DNA from: Rhizobium sp. Q54 | Lineage (GTDB): Bacteria > Pseudomonadota > Alphaproteobacteria > SMXS01 | DNA length: 64,000 nt | Assembly (NCBI GenBank): GCA_945907245.1 | Contig: CAMDTB010000001.1 | Coordinates: 1 to 64,000 of the forward strand | Direction of reading: 5' to 3' | In this document: positions 39,073 through 50,097 of the stretch, one piece after another | Layout of the letters: the number at the start of each line of letters is the position of its first letter | Numbering within the stretch: position 1 is the first letter of the stretch | Position numbers and translations under genes: made by a program | Notes under the pieces: generated by a model | The model's database searches: none | What the model was told of the DNA's origin: nothing | Seen by the model: the letters and a program-made list of their open reading frames with translations, nothing else

Positions 39073-39894
39073 TTGAAAAGCTATCGGGACAAGGTCGTCG
39101 TCATCACCGGCGGCGCAACCGGAATCGGGTTCTCCTTCGCCAAGCGCTTCGGCGGCGATGGCGCGAAGCTGGTGATCGCGGGCCGCCGCAAGAGCAAGGT
39201 CGATGAGGCGGTCCAGGCGCTCAGGGGCATGGGCTACCAGGCGGTCGGCACGGCGTGCGACGTGTCGGAGCTTTCCCAGGTCGAGGCGCTCGCCGATTTC
39301 GCCTGGGAAAGCTGGGGCCGCGCCGACGTCATCATGAACAATGCGGGCATTGCCCAGATGCCCACGCCGATCATCGCCACCGCCCCGGAAGACGTGGAAC
39401 GCGTCATGCGGACCAACTATTTCGGCGTCTGGTATTGTTGCCACGTCTTCGGCAAGCGTTTCATCGAACAGGGCACGCCGGCCGCCATCTACAACGTCGG
39501 CTCGGAGAACAGCCTCGCCAATTTCGTCTTCATGGCCGGCACCTACGAGGCGTCGAAGCATGCGCTGCATGCCATGACCGATGCGATGCGCGAGGAAGTG
39601 CCCGATTTCATCGAGGTGTCCTTCGTGCTGCCGGGGTTCGTCTCTTCGGAGATGACCGACCCGTTCGGCAAGGGCCTCACCATGGAGACCGACCGCTATA
39701 CCGGCATCGCCTTCCCGCAGTTGCAGGCGGGCGAGTTCTACGTCGTGTCCCACGCCTACAACATGAAGCGCATCACCGACCGCTATGAGGAAATCAGCGC
39801 GGCCTACGCCAAATACGCACCGCGCTACGAGGGCGACGATGAATTCGACGCGCGGTCCCTCATGGCGAAGATCCGCGCCCGGATGCAGGGATAG
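39073..39894 (+). CDS. SDR-family oxidoreductase
   Basis: VVITGGATGIGFSFAKRF, IMNNAGIAQMP, YEASKHALHAMTDAM (YxxxK); TTG start. Confidence 0.9.
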   Translation: MKSYRDKVVVITGGATGIGFSFAKRFGGDGAKLVIAGRRKSKVDEAVQALRGMGYQAVGTACDVSELSQVEALADFAWESWGRADVIMNNAGIAQMPTPIIATAPEDVERVMRTNYFGVWYCCHVFGKRFIEQGTPAAIYNVGSENSLANFVFMAGTYEASKHALHAMTDAMREEVPDFIEVSFVLPGFVSSEMTDPFGKGLTMETDRYTGIAFPQLQAGEFYVVSHAYNMKRITDRYEEISAAYAKYAPRYEGDDEFDARSLMAKIRARMQG

Positions 39895-39911
39895 GATCGC
39901 GGTCCAGCCGC

Positions 39912-40508
39912 TCAGAGCATCATCGGCACCACGCTGAGCGCCAGCGCCGCGCCCATGGCGATGTTGAACCATTTCAGCCGCACCGGATCGGACAAGAACC
40001 CGCGCATGGCGGTGCCGAAGCCGGCCCAGGTCGACACGCTCGGCTGGTTGACCAGCGCGAAGGCCACGGCGACCAGGATCACCGACAGGAACGGCCGTTC
40101 GGCGCTGGTGTAGAGCGACATGGCGGTTACCGCCATGACCCATGCCTTGACGTTGACCCACTGGAACGCCGCGGCCTGCAGGAACGTCATCGGTCTGGCG
40201 CCGGTCGCTCCCGCCTTGCCCATGGTCCGTGTCATCGCGATCTTCCAGGCGAGGTACAGCAGGTAGGCGCCGCCGGCCAGCTTCAGCGCGGTGTGGATTG
40301 GCGGGTATGCGGTCAGCAGCGCGCCCAGCCCGAAACCGACCGCCAGCAGCAGGATGAGGAAGCCGACGCCGATCCCCAGCATATGCGGGATGGTCCGCAC
40401 GAAACCGAAGTTCACGCCGGACGCCAGCAGCATCAAATTGTTGGGGCCGGGCGTGATCGAGGACACGAACGCGAAGAGGAGCAGGGCGAGGAAAACGTCG
40501 AGGGACAT
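39912..40508 (-). CDS. LysE-family translocator
   Basis: SSITPGPNNLMLLASGVNFGFVRTIPHMLGIGVGF…LAGGAYLLYLAWKI. Confidence 0.92.
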   Translation of the reverse strand: MSLDVFLALLLFAFVSSITPGPNNLMLLASGVNFGFVRTIPHMLGIGVGFLILLLAVGFGLGALLTAYPPIHTALKLAGGAYLLYLAWKIAMTRTMGKAGATGARPMTFLQAAAFQWVNVKAWVMAVTAMSLYTSAERPFLSVILVAVAFALVNQPSVSTWAGFGTAMRGFLSDPVRLKWFNIAMGAALALSVVPMML

Positions 40509-40527
40509 GAGTTTTGCTCAAATACTT

Positions 40528-40646
40528 CAGCCGTCATCCCGGCGAAGGCCGGGATCCAGACTTGGCGAGTGCAGCGCGATAATGTGTGCTTCGCGCCGGT
40601 TTGTTCGTTTGGGACTGGGTCCCGGCCTTCGCCGGGATGACGGCTG
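40528..40646. repeat. Inverted-repeat element with perfect 27-bp arms CAGCCGTCATCCCGGCGAAGGCCGGGA
   Basis: Arms 40528-40554 and 40620-40646 exactly complementary around a ~65-bp core. Confidence 0.92.
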
Positions 40647-40666
40647 AGAAGAAAAGCCGGCCGCGC

Positions 40667-40999
40667 TTAAACCGTGAAACTCTCGCCGCAGCCGCAGCGG
40701 CCTTTTTCGTTGGGGTTCATGAACAGGAAGCCGGAGAAGAACTTGTCTTCCTGGTAATCCATCTCCGAGCCGAGGATGTACATCACCGCCTTGGGATCGA
40801 CGTAGACCTTGCCGCCCTCGGTCACGACCACGTCGTCGCCAGGCTTGGCCTCGTCGGTGAAGTCCACCTTGTAGCTGAGGCCCGAACAGCCGGCTTCCTT
40901 GATCCATACGCGCAGGCCCGCCGCGTCCGGGCGCTTGGCCATGAGCGTCTTCACGCGGTCCACCGCGCGGTCGGTCAAGGTGATGATACCTGCTGCCAT
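40667..40999 (-). CDS. sufA: HesB/IscA-type Fe-S assembly protein
   Basis: GLRVWIKEAGCSGLSYKVDF…EKGRCGCGESFTV conserved Cys; last gene of suf operon. Confidence 0.93.
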   Translation of the reverse strand: MAAGIITLTDRAVDRVKTLMAKRPDAAGLRVWIKEAGCSGLSYKVDFTDEAKPGDDVVVTEGGKVYVDPKAVMYILGSEMDYQEDKFFSGFLFMNPNEKGRCGCGESFTV

Positions 41000-41027
41000 C
41001 GTCGCTTCTCCTACACCATGCCCAAAC

Positions 41028-41387
41028 TTATAGCATGCCAAGTTCGAGCTTGGCCGCCTCGGACAATTTGCCCATGTCCCAGGCCGGTTCCCATACCAGC
41101 TCGACCTCGACCTCGTTCACGCCGTCGACCTCGCGCACCTTGCTCTCCACCTCGGCAGGCATGGATTCGGCGACGGGGCACATGGGCGTCGTCAGGGTCA
41201 TGGTGACCTTGACGTCGTTGCCGGGCAATACGTCCAGACCATAGATAAGGCCGAGTTCGTAAATGTTAACCGGAATCTCCGGATCGTAGATCGTCTTCAG
41301 CTTGTCGACGATCTGATCGCGAAGCGCATTGTCCGGGGCGGCCTCTGCCGGGCCGTCGAGGAAATCGTTCAGGAAGGTCTCGCTCAT
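41028..41387 (-). CDS. sufT: SUF-associated DUF59 (MIP18/SufT-like) protein
   Basis: IYDPEIPVNIYELGLIYGLDV, MTLTTPMCPVAESMP. Confidence 0.9.
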   Translation of the reverse strand: MSETFLNDFLDGPAEAAPDNALRDQIVDKLKTIYDPEIPVNIYELGLIYGLDVLPGNDVKVTMTLTTPMCPVAESMPAEVESKVREVDGVNEVEVELVWEPAWDMGKLSEAAKLELGML

Positions 41388-41839
41388 TCCGTCACCACCG
41401 TTTCGCCGTTGTTCTCAAGCGCGGCATGCATCGTGTGCCAGCCGAGCGTGGCGCATTTCACCCGCAAGGGATAGTCGCGCACGCCGGAGAATACCGCCAG
41501 CTTGTCCAGTTCCTCGAGCTGGTCGAGGGACACATCCGCCTCGCCCGTGATCAGGGCGTGGAATTTCTCGAACAAGGCGTTGGCCTCGGCCTCGGTCCTG
41601 CCCTTCAGCGCCTCGGTCATCAGCGACGCGCTCGCCACCGATATGGCGCAGCCGGCGCCCTCGAACATGACGTCCTCGACGATGCCGTCCTTGACCTTCA
41701 GGCGCACGTCCAGCTTGTCACCGCACAGCGGGTTGTGGCCATGCGCCTCGCGGTTGGCGTCCGGCAGAGCGCCGAAGTTCCGCGGCTTGCGGCCGTGGTC
41801 CAGGATCACTTCCTGATAAAGCTCGCGCAGGTCGTTCAT
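41384..41839 (-). CDS. sufU: Fe-S scaffold/sulfur transfer protein SufU/IscU-like
   Basis: ELYQEVILDHGRKPRNFG, NPLCGDKLDVRLKV, FEGAGCAISVASASLM. Confidence 0.93.
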   Translation of the reverse strand: MNDLRELYQEVILDHGRKPRNFGALPDANREAHGHNPLCGDKLDVRLKVKDGIVEDVMFEGAGCAISVASASLMTEALKGRTEAEANALFEKFHALITGEADVSLDQLEELDKLAVFSGVRDYPLRVKCATLGWHTMHAALENNGETVVTE

Positions 41840-43089
41840 CAGCCGAAGATCTCCTGCACCTTGGCGATGCCGCCGATCAGTGCGTCCACGTCGTCGAAAT
41901 CGTTGTAGATGCCGAAGGACGCCCGCGTCGTCGCCGGCACGCCGAAGCGGTCCATCACCGGCTGGGCGCAGTGATGCCCGGCGCGCACGGCGATGCCCTC
42001 GAAGTCGAGGATCGTGCCCACGTCGTGCGGATGCACGCCCTTGATGGCGAAGGAGATGACCGCCGCCTTCTCGCGGGCGGTGCCGTAGATGGTGATGGTG
42101 TTCAGCGCCTGCAGCCGCTCGGTGGCGTATTCGAGCAGCGCCTGCTCGTGCGCCAGCAGGGCCTGCCGGTCGAAGCTCTCGATGTAGTCGATGGCGGCGC
42201 CCAGCGCGATGGTGCCGGCGATGTTGGGCGTGCCCGCCTCGAAGCGCTGCGGAATGTCCGCATAGGTGGTCTTGGCCCAGGTCACCGACGAGATCATGTC
42301 GCCGCCGCCCTGGTAGGGCGGCATGGCCTCGAGGATCTTCGCCTTGGCATAGAGCACGCCGACGCCGGTCGGGCCGTAAAGCTTGTGGCTCGAGAACACG
42401 TAGAAGTCGGCGTCGAGCGCCTGCACGTCGACCGGCATGTGCGGCACCGCTTGGCAGCCGTCGACCAGCACGGGCACGCCGTGCGAATGGGCGACCTTGA
42501 TGATTTCAGCCATGGGTGTGATCGTCCCAAGCGCGTTCGACACCTGGGTCATGGCGACCAGCCTGGTCTTCGACGTGAACGCCTTCTCGTAGGCTTCCCA
42601 GACCAGCTCGCCCGAATCCGTGATCGGGATCACCACCAGTTCCAGCCCGGTTTCCTCGCGCAGCATCTGCCACGGTACGATGTTGGCGTGGTGCTCCATC
42701 TCGGACAGGATGATCTGGTCGCCCTGTTTCAGGTTTTTCCGGCCCCAGGTCTGCGCCACCAGGTTGACGCCCTCGGTGGCGTTGCGCACGAACACGATCT
42801 CGCGGTCGCTGGCGGCGTTGATGAACTTGCGCACCTTGGTCCGCGCCTTGTCGTAGGCGACGGTGGCGCGCTGGCTCAAATCGTAGACGCCGCGGTGGAT
42901 GTTGGCGTACTCGGCCTCGTAGACATGGCTTTCCGCGTCGATCACCTGGCGCGGCTTCTGGGCGCTGGCGGCGGTGTCCAGGAAGGTCAGGCGCTTGCCG
43001 TTGCTGGGCAGCGACAGGATCGGGAAATCCGCGCGGATACGCGCGATGTCGAGGCCGCTCGGCTTGATGATCGGGCTTTCCGTGTTCAA
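41839..43089 (-). CDS. sufS: Cysteine desulfurase SufS
   Basis: FLDTAASAQKPRQVID, DADFYVFSSHKLYGPTGVGVLY PLP Lys, VRAGHHCAQPVMDRFGV; no ATG in a sensible position, TTG at 43089 likely start. Confidence 0.93.
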   Translation of the reverse strand: MNTESPIIKPSGLDIARIRADFPILSLPSNGKRLTFLDTAASAQKPRQVIDAESHVYEAEYANIHRGVYDLSQRATVAYDKARTKVRKFINAASDREIVFVRNATEGVNLVAQTWGRKNLKQGDQIILSEMEHHANIVPWQMLREETGLELVVIPITDSGELVWEAYEKAFTSKTRLVAMTQVSNALGTITPMAEIIKVAHSHGVPVLVDGCQAVPHMPVDVQALDADFYVFSSHKLYGPTGVGVLYAKAKILEAMPPYQGGGDMISSVTWAKTTYADIPQRFEAGTPNIAGTIALGAAIDYIESFDRQALLAHEQALLEYATERLQALNTITIYGTAREKAAVISFAIKGVHPHDVGTILDFEGIAVRAGHHCAQPVMDRFGVPATTRASFGIYNDFDDVDALIGGIAKVQEIFG

Positions 43090-43102
43090 GACAAAACCCC
43101 AC

Positions 43103-44380
43103 TCATGAAAGGGCCCTCCCGTGCAGCCAGCCGCCGATGTCGGTGCGGAACATGTCGCGGATCTCCGGCGAGGCGATGCGCTCCAGCACTTCCAGCACGA
43201 AGCCCTCGACCAGCAGCGCCCGCGCTGTCTTCGGGTCGAGGCCGCGCGCCTGCATGTAGAACAGCATGTTCTTGTCGAGCTCGCCGACCGTGGCACCATG
43301 GGCGCACTTCACGTCGTCGGCGAAGATCTCCAGCTCGGGCTTGCTGCTCGCCTCGGCCGAGCGGGCCAGCAGGATGTTGTGGTTGGCCTGGCGCGCGTCG
43401 GTCTTCTGGGCGTCCTGGCGCACGATCACCTTGCCCTGGTAGACGGCATGGGACTGGTCGTCCAGCACCGCCTTGAACACCTGGTCGCTGACGCCGTTGG
43501 GCACCGCGTGGTCGAGCACCGTGACGCTGTCCTGCAGTTGCTTGCCGCGGCCCAGCGAGACGCCGGCCAGATGACACTGCGCACGCTCGCCGGCGATCAG
43601 AACCCGGGTTTCGTTGCGCGCCACCGCGCCGCCCAGCATGACGGCGACGCTGTTGAAGCGCGCGTCGGCGGCCAGCCGCACCCGGTTGGAGCCGATGTGA
43701 TAGGCCGCCAGGCCCTCGTTCTGCTGCCGCGCGTGCTCGATGCTGGCGCCCTCGGCCAGGAAGAACTGGTTCACGACGTTGGTCCAGTAGGCATCCTTGC
43801 CGCCGAAATAGCCCTCGGCGACGGTGACGCTCGCGCCCTTGCCGGCGACGATGACGTTGCGCACCTGGCTCATCCCCTCGCGCTTGGCGAAGAACAGCAG
43901 ATGGATCGGCGCTTCCACATGGACGCCGTCGGCGACGCGGATCACCGCACCGTCATTCATCAGCGCCGTGTTCAGCGACACCAGCGCGTCATCCGGGCTG
44001 TCGTCCGCCGCCTGCGTCAGCCAGGGCGACAGGTCGTCGCCCCGCGCCAGCACGTCGGACAGGCTCTCGATGGTGACGCCGCCGGGCGCCTGCTCGATGT
44101 TGGACAGCGCCCGGTCCAGGCGGCCATTGACGAACACCAGGGTCAGCGCGTCGGGGATCAGATGGGCGGCGATGTCGGCCGGCGATACGTTCGACGCCGC
44201 GGCCGGCTCCAGCGCCGCGCCGCTGATCGGCGTCAGCCTGGTATGGCGCCATGCCTCGTGCTTCATGCCCGGGAAGCCGTGCGCCGCATAGCGGGCGAAC
44301 GCCTGCTCGCGCAGGCCGGCCGCGCCGGGGAGCGCCGGCTTCAGCCGCTCGAACTGTTCGGCGTAGGGAACGACGGTCAT
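43103..44380 (-). CDS. sufD: Fe-S assembly protein SufD
   Basis: SufBD core LEIFADDVKCAHGATVGELDKNMLFYMQARGLDPKTARALLVEGFV. Confidence 0.94.
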   Translation of the reverse strand: MTVVPYAEQFERLKPALPGAAGLREQAFARYAAHGFPGMKHEAWRHTRLTPISGAALEPAAASNVSPADIAAHLIPDALTLVFVNGRLDRALSNIEQAPGGVTIESLSDVLARGDDLSPWLTQAADDSPDDALVSLNTALMNDGAVIRVADGVHVEAPIHLLFFAKREGMSQVRNVIVAGKGASVTVAEGYFGGKDAYWTNVVNQFFLAEGASIEHARQQNEGLAAYHIGSNRVRLAADARFNSVAVMLGGAVARNETRVLIAGERAQCHLAGVSLGRGKQLQDSVTVLDHAVPNGVSDQVFKAVLDDQSHAVYQGKVIVRQDAQKTDARQANHNILLARSAEASSKPELEIFADDVKCAHGATVGELDKNMLFYMQARGLDPKTARALLVEGFVLEVLERIASPEIRDMFRTDIGGWLHGRALS

Positions 44381-44383
44381 GGC

Positions 44384-45133
44384 CTACGCCGCCTCCGGCA
44401 CGTAATTGACGTACCCGTCACGCTCCAGCTCCAGCGCCAGTTCCTTGCCGCCCGAGGCGACGATCTTGCCGCGCGCCAGGATGTGCACGAAGTCGGGCTC
44501 CACATAGGACAGCAGCCGCTGGTAATGGGTGACCAGCACGGTCGCCTTGTCCGGTCCGCGCAGGGCGTTGATGCCCTTGGAGACCACCTTCAGCGCGTCG
44601 ATGTCGAGGCCGCTGTCGGTTTCGTCCAGCACCATCAGCGTCGGGTCGAGCACCGCCATCTGGGCGATCTCGTTGCGCTTCTTCTCGCCACCGGAGAAAC
44701 CGACATTGACCGCGCGCTTCAGCAGCGAGTCGTCCATCTCCAGGAGCGATGCCTTCTGGCGCAGCAGCTTCAGGAAATCGATGCCGTCCAGCTCCGGCAG
44801 GCCGCGGTGACGGCGCACGGCGTTCGCGGCGGTGCGCAGGAAGGTCATGCCGTTCACGCCGGGCAGCTCGACCGGATACTGGAAGCCCAGGAACACGCCG
44901 TCGCGGGCGCGCTCGTCGGCGCTCATCTCCAGCAGGTCCTTGCCGCCATAGGTCACCGAGCCCTCGGTCACCTCGTAGCCGGCGCGGCCGGCCAGCACAT
45001 AGGCGAGCGTCGATTTGCCCGAGCCGTTCGGCCCCATGATCGCGTGCACTTCGCCCGCCTTCACCGTCAGGTCCAGGCCTTTCAGGATTTCCTTGCCGTC
45101 GACGGCTGCGTGCAGGTTCTTGATTTCGAGCAT
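44384..45133 (-). CDS. sufC: Fe-S assembly ATPase SufC
   Basis: IMGPNGSGKSTLAYVLAG, FSGGEKKRNEIAQM, LDETDSGLDIDAL. Confidence 0.96.
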   Translation of the reverse strand: MLEIKNLHAAVDGKEILKGLDLTVKAGEVHAIMGPNGSGKSTLAYVLAGRAGYEVTEGSVTYGGKDLLEMSADERARDGVFLGFQYPVELPGVNGMTFLRTAANAVRRHRGLPELDGIDFLKLLRQKASLLEMDDSLLKRAVNVGFSGGEKKRNEIAQMAVLDPTLMVLDETDSGLDIDALKVVSKGINALRGPDKATVLVTHYQRLLSYVEPDFVHILARGKIVASGGKELALELERDGYVNYVPEAA

Positions 45134-45158
45134 TGTCCGTTCCGTTTTCTTTAGCGCC

Positions 45159-46628
<1,470 letters not shown>

Positions 46629-46643
46629 GGGGTTCAGGCTTCC

Positions 46644-47117
46644 TTACTGCACGTCTGCGATGGTTTCATGCGGCGCGGGCTGGCGCGGCGGGAACATGGC
46701 GAGCTGGTCGGCGCACAGCTCGGCAAGGCTGATTTCGCCGAGCGCGCCCGCGACCGCCTTGTTGATCTTCTGCCAACTGGTGCGCACGCCGCAGAGAGAT
46801 TCGATGCCGCAGTCGCTGGTGTCGGTCAGGCAGTCGGTGAGGGCGATGGGCCCGTCGACGGCGCCGACGATGTCGGCGACCGAGATCGCCGCCGGTGGCC
46901 GCGCGAGGGTGTAGCCGCCGGACTGTCCACGATGGGACGTCAGCAGCCCGCCGCGCGACATCACGCCCAGCAGCTTGCTAACCGTGGGCATGGGAATGTG
47001 CGTCTCGCCCGACAGTCCACCCGCGTTGTGGACGCGATCCGGATTGCGCGCGAACTCATGACCCAGATGGGTCATCAGCAACACCGCGTAATCTGCCAGC
47101 CGCGTCAGGCGGATCAT
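46644..47117 (-). CDS. Rrf2-family SUF regulator (SufR/IscR-like)
   Basis: MIRLTRLADYAVLLMTHLG…MPTVSKLLGVMSRGGLLTSHRGQSGGYTLARPPAAISVADIVGAVDGPIALTDC…C…LC three-Cys pattern. Confidence 0.93.
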   Translation of the reverse strand: MIRLTRLADYAVLLMTHLGHEFARNPDRVHNAGGLSGETHIPMPTVSKLLGVMSRGGLLTSHRGQSGGYTLARPPAAISVADIVGAVDGPIALTDCLTDTSDCGIESLCGVRTSWQKINKAVAGALGEISLAELCADQLAMFPPRQPAPHETIADVQ

Positions 47118-47147
47118 GGGGAACGTCCTCGCTCGATAACGCTGAAC

Positions 47148-47172
47148 ATACCGCACCAGTTTGGTCCGGTAT
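47148..47172. promoter_or_regulatory. 25-bp dyad ATACCGCACCAGTTTGGTCCGGTAT: candidate Rrf2/IscR-type operator of the suf operon
   Basis: 10 of 12 symmetric positions around the centre, ~30 bp upstream of regulator start; ATA…TAT framing as in IscR-type sites. Confidence 0.65.
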
Positions 47173-47310
47173 CTTTCACATGGGGCATGCCGACCCATGA
47201 GTCAACGGCGTTTGACTAAATCGGAGCGATCTTGTCAAGAATTCGGGTGAATTTTCCGCACAGGTGCGAACGAGTCGCGAAAACGGCGGGTTTCCGCCAG
47301 TTCGCGGCGT

Positions 47311-47952
47311 CTATTGGCGCGGCGGACCCTGCGACGGGTCGACATCCCGATAGGCGGCCTCGGGACGCTGAAAGTGGCTTTCGTCGACGGTGCCGACCTG
47401 CGCGCTCTGCAGTTCCACGTTGCCCTGCATCATGTCCGTGCTGGTGCGCATGTACTGCATCACCATGCGGTCATCGAGGCACAGCCTGGTGCCGGTATTG
47501 CCGCCCATCTCCCAGACTGTGCAGGGCGTGCCGTTGAAGCTGTCCGTGCCGGTGCGCTTGCCGCCCCGGGCCAAGGTCATCTTCTCGAAGAAGTCGAGGC
47601 CGCTTTTGGCGCTTGCCGCGGCGGCGGTCTGCTCGTTGGGCGAGCGCGTGCCCTGCTTTGCCTCGAAGTCGTAGGTGTAGATCCATTCCGGATCGGTGAA
47701 GGTCGACACGTTGATCTGCTGCGCGCCCTGCCGCGACGGCACCGTCGCCTCGTAGTGCTGGGCGGTGATTCGGCCATAGTCCTTGATGTAGATGGTCTGG
47801 ATGCCCTGCTGGGCACCGGTGACGGCGTAGGTCAGCGTCGCCTTCTCGAACGGGTACATCTTCACCGGCTCTGCGGCCAGGACACTGGAGGTCAGGGCCG
47901 CGCAGGACATCAGGGCGATGCTGGTCACGCCAGCGGCGACGAGGGTTCTCAA
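47311..47952 (-). CDS. Hypothetical exported protein
   Basis: Signal peptide MRTLVAAGVTSIALMSCAALTSSVLAAE; plausible ORF, family not recognised. Confidence 0.65.
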   Translation of the reverse strand: MRTLVAAGVTSIALMSCAALTSSVLAAEPVKMYPFEKATLTYAVTGAQQGIQTIYIKDYGRITAQHYEATVPSRQGAQQINVSTFTDPEWIYTYDFEAKQGTRSPNEQTAAAASAKSGLDFFEKMTLARGGKRTGTDSFNGTPCTVWEMGGNTGTRLCLDDRMVMQYMRTSTDMMQGNVELQSAQVGTVDESHFQRPEAAYRDVDPSQGPPRQ

Positions 47953-48050
47953 TTCAGCCTCCCGGGCATCAAATCGATCGTTACGGACAATGATATGGGC
48001 ACGAACGCCGTTCGCCGCTACCTTTCCCGGCGAACCGCTTCGGGAAACCC

Positions 48051-48977
48051 ATGCCGCTCAACACCCTGACCGGGCGCAAGCCCATCGTCATCGCCCATCG
48101 CGGCGCCAGCGGCTACGCGCCGGAACATACCGTCGCCGCCTATACGATGGCGCTCGACATGGGCGCCGACGCGGTGGAGCCGGACCTGGTGATGACGCGC
48201 GACTCAAGGCTGGTCGTGCGCCACGACCGCTATCTGGGCACGACGACCGACGTGGCCGATCATCCCGAATTCGCCAGCCGCCGGGTGGTCAAGCCGGGCA
48301 AGGCCGAGGCCGAATGGTATGTGGAGGACTTCACCCTCGCCGAGATCCGGACGCTGCGCGCACGCCAGCCGTTTCCCGGCCGGTCGAAGGACATGGATGG
48401 CCGCTATCCCATCCTGACCTTCGAGGAGTTGCTGCAATTGCTGTATGACGGCGAAGCGCGGCGGGGCGCGACCATCGGTTTCCACCCCGAGATCAAGCAT
48501 CCCGATGACCTGCTGGCGATGGGCCTCGACGTCATCCCGCCGCTGCTCAAGGCGCTGGCCGATCACGGCTATGGTCCCGACCGCGACAATCTCTACATCC
48601 AGTCCTTCGATCATGCGTTCCTGCAGCGCATTCGGCCACTGACCGGCATCCGGCTCACCCAGCTTCTGGTGGACGACGGCCACGGCGCGCCGCATGTCCC
48701 GCTGGAGAAAGCCGCTACGCTGGCGGCGGCGATCGGCCCGCAGAAATCCCTGCTGCTCGATCCGGTCACCAGGCGGTCGACGGGGATCATCGAGCAGGCT
48801 CACGCGCTCGGCATGCAGGTGCATCCCTGGACGTTCCGCGACGATGCCGTCGGCCCGGGATTCGCGGATGTGCGGGAAGAAATGCTGGCCTATTTCGCAG
48901 CGGGCATCGACGGCGGCTTTTCCGACTTCGCCGACACCGCGCTGGCGGTGCGCGACGAATACGTGGCCAACCTGTAA
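48051..48977 (+). CDS. Glycerophosphodiester phosphodiesterase (no signal peptide)
   Basis: IVIAHRGASGYAPEHTVAAYTMALDMGADAVEPDLVMTRDSRLVVRHD GDPD signature. Confidence 0.94.
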   Translation: MPLNTLTGRKPIVIAHRGASGYAPEHTVAAYTMALDMGADAVEPDLVMTRDSRLVVRHDRYLGTTTDVADHPEFASRRVVKPGKAEAEWYVEDFTLAEIRTLRARQPFPGRSKDMDGRYPILTFEELLQLLYDGEARRGATIGFHPEIKHPDDLLAMGLDVIPPLLKALADHGYGPDRDNLYIQSFDHAFLQRIRPLTGIRLTQLLVDDGHGAPHVPLEKAATLAAAIGPQKSLLLDPVTRRSTGIIEQAHALGMQVHPWTFRDDAVGPGFADVREEMLAYFAAGIDGGFSDFADTALAVRDEYVANL

Positions 48978-49029
48978 CAGTCCCGACACCATCGCCTCCT
49001 ACCGTGCGCATAAACCGAGGGAGCAAACC

Positions 49030-49959
49030 ATGAGGCTGCTGGCCGTCCTGCTGTTCTGCTGGGTCATGGCGCCCGTTGCCGCCATGGCCGACGGCATTCC
49101 CATCGTCATCGCCCATCGGGGCGCCAGCGGCTATCTGCCCGAGCACACCATCGAGGCCTATGAGAAGGCGATCGACCTGGGCGCCGACTTCATCGAGCCG
49201 GACCTCGTCTTCACCTCGGACGGCGTGCTGGTCGCGCGGCACGACCGCTGGCTGGACGACTCGACCGACGTCGCCGACCGCCCGGAATTCGCCGCCCGAA
49301 AGACCGTCAAGCCCGGCAAGGCCGAGCCCGACTGGTACGCCGAGGACTTCACCTTCGCCGAGCTGCGCACCCTGCGCGCCAGACAGGTCTTTCCGGGCCG
49401 CCGCAAGGCCGACGACGGGAAATTCCTGATCCCGCGATTCGAGGAAATCCTCGAGCTGGCGCGCGACGCGCAAGTCGGCGTCTATCCGGAAGCCAAGGAC
49501 CCGGCGGCGCTGGCCGCGCTGGGCCACGACTTCACCGCGCCGCTGCTCAATGCGCTCGGCCGCTACGGCTTCGGGCCGGGCGGCTTGCCCGTGTTCATCC
49601 AGTCCTTCGACCCCGACTTCCTGCGCGGCCTGCGCAACCGGACGCGCATCCCGCTGGTCATGCTGGTCGGCGTGGTCGCCGGCGCCGAGAGCGTCACCCT
49701 CGAGCAGATGGCCGCCTTCGCCGACGGCGTCGGTCCTTACAAGGCGCTGCTGATCGATCCGCAGGGACAGGATACGGGCTACGTGAAACGCGCCCACAGG
49801 CTGGGTCTCTTCGTCCATCCCTACACGTTCCGCGACGACTGGGTCGGAGAGGGGTTCGCCGATATCCGGGCCGAGCTGCAGGCGTTCCTGGCGCTCGGCG
49901 TCGACGGCCTGTTCACCGATTTCGTGGATACGGCCGTCGCGGTTCGCGGCGTGCGCTGA
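49030..49959 (+). CDS. Glycerophosphodiester phosphodiesterase (with signal peptide)
   Basis: MRLLAVLLFCWVMAPVAAMADGIPIVIAHRGASGYLPEHTIEAYEKAIDLGADFIEPDLVFTSDGVLVARHD; paralogue of upstream gene. Confidence 0.94.
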   Translation: MRLLAVLLFCWVMAPVAAMADGIPIVIAHRGASGYLPEHTIEAYEKAIDLGADFIEPDLVFTSDGVLVARHDRWLDDSTDVADRPEFAARKTVKPGKAEPDWYAEDFTFAELRTLRARQVFPGRRKADDGKFLIPRFEEILELARDAQVGVYPEAKDPAALAALGHDFTAPLLNALGRYGFGPGGLPVFIQSFDPDFLRGLRNRTRIPLVMLVGVVAGAESVTLEQMAAFADGVGPYKALLIDPQGQDTGYVKRAHRLGLFVHPYTFRDDWVGEGFADIRAELQAFLALGVDGLFTDFVDTAVAVRGVR

Positions 49960-50097
49960 AAGCCGCCTTCACGCACGCTTTTTTCAACTGCATCCTCCGC
50001 GCCGGGCGTGCTAGCGTTTCGCCCCGACAGAACCAGATGCCGGCAAGCGCGTATAACGCTGGCTGTCATTCGACGATGGACGAAAAGGAACGGGACC

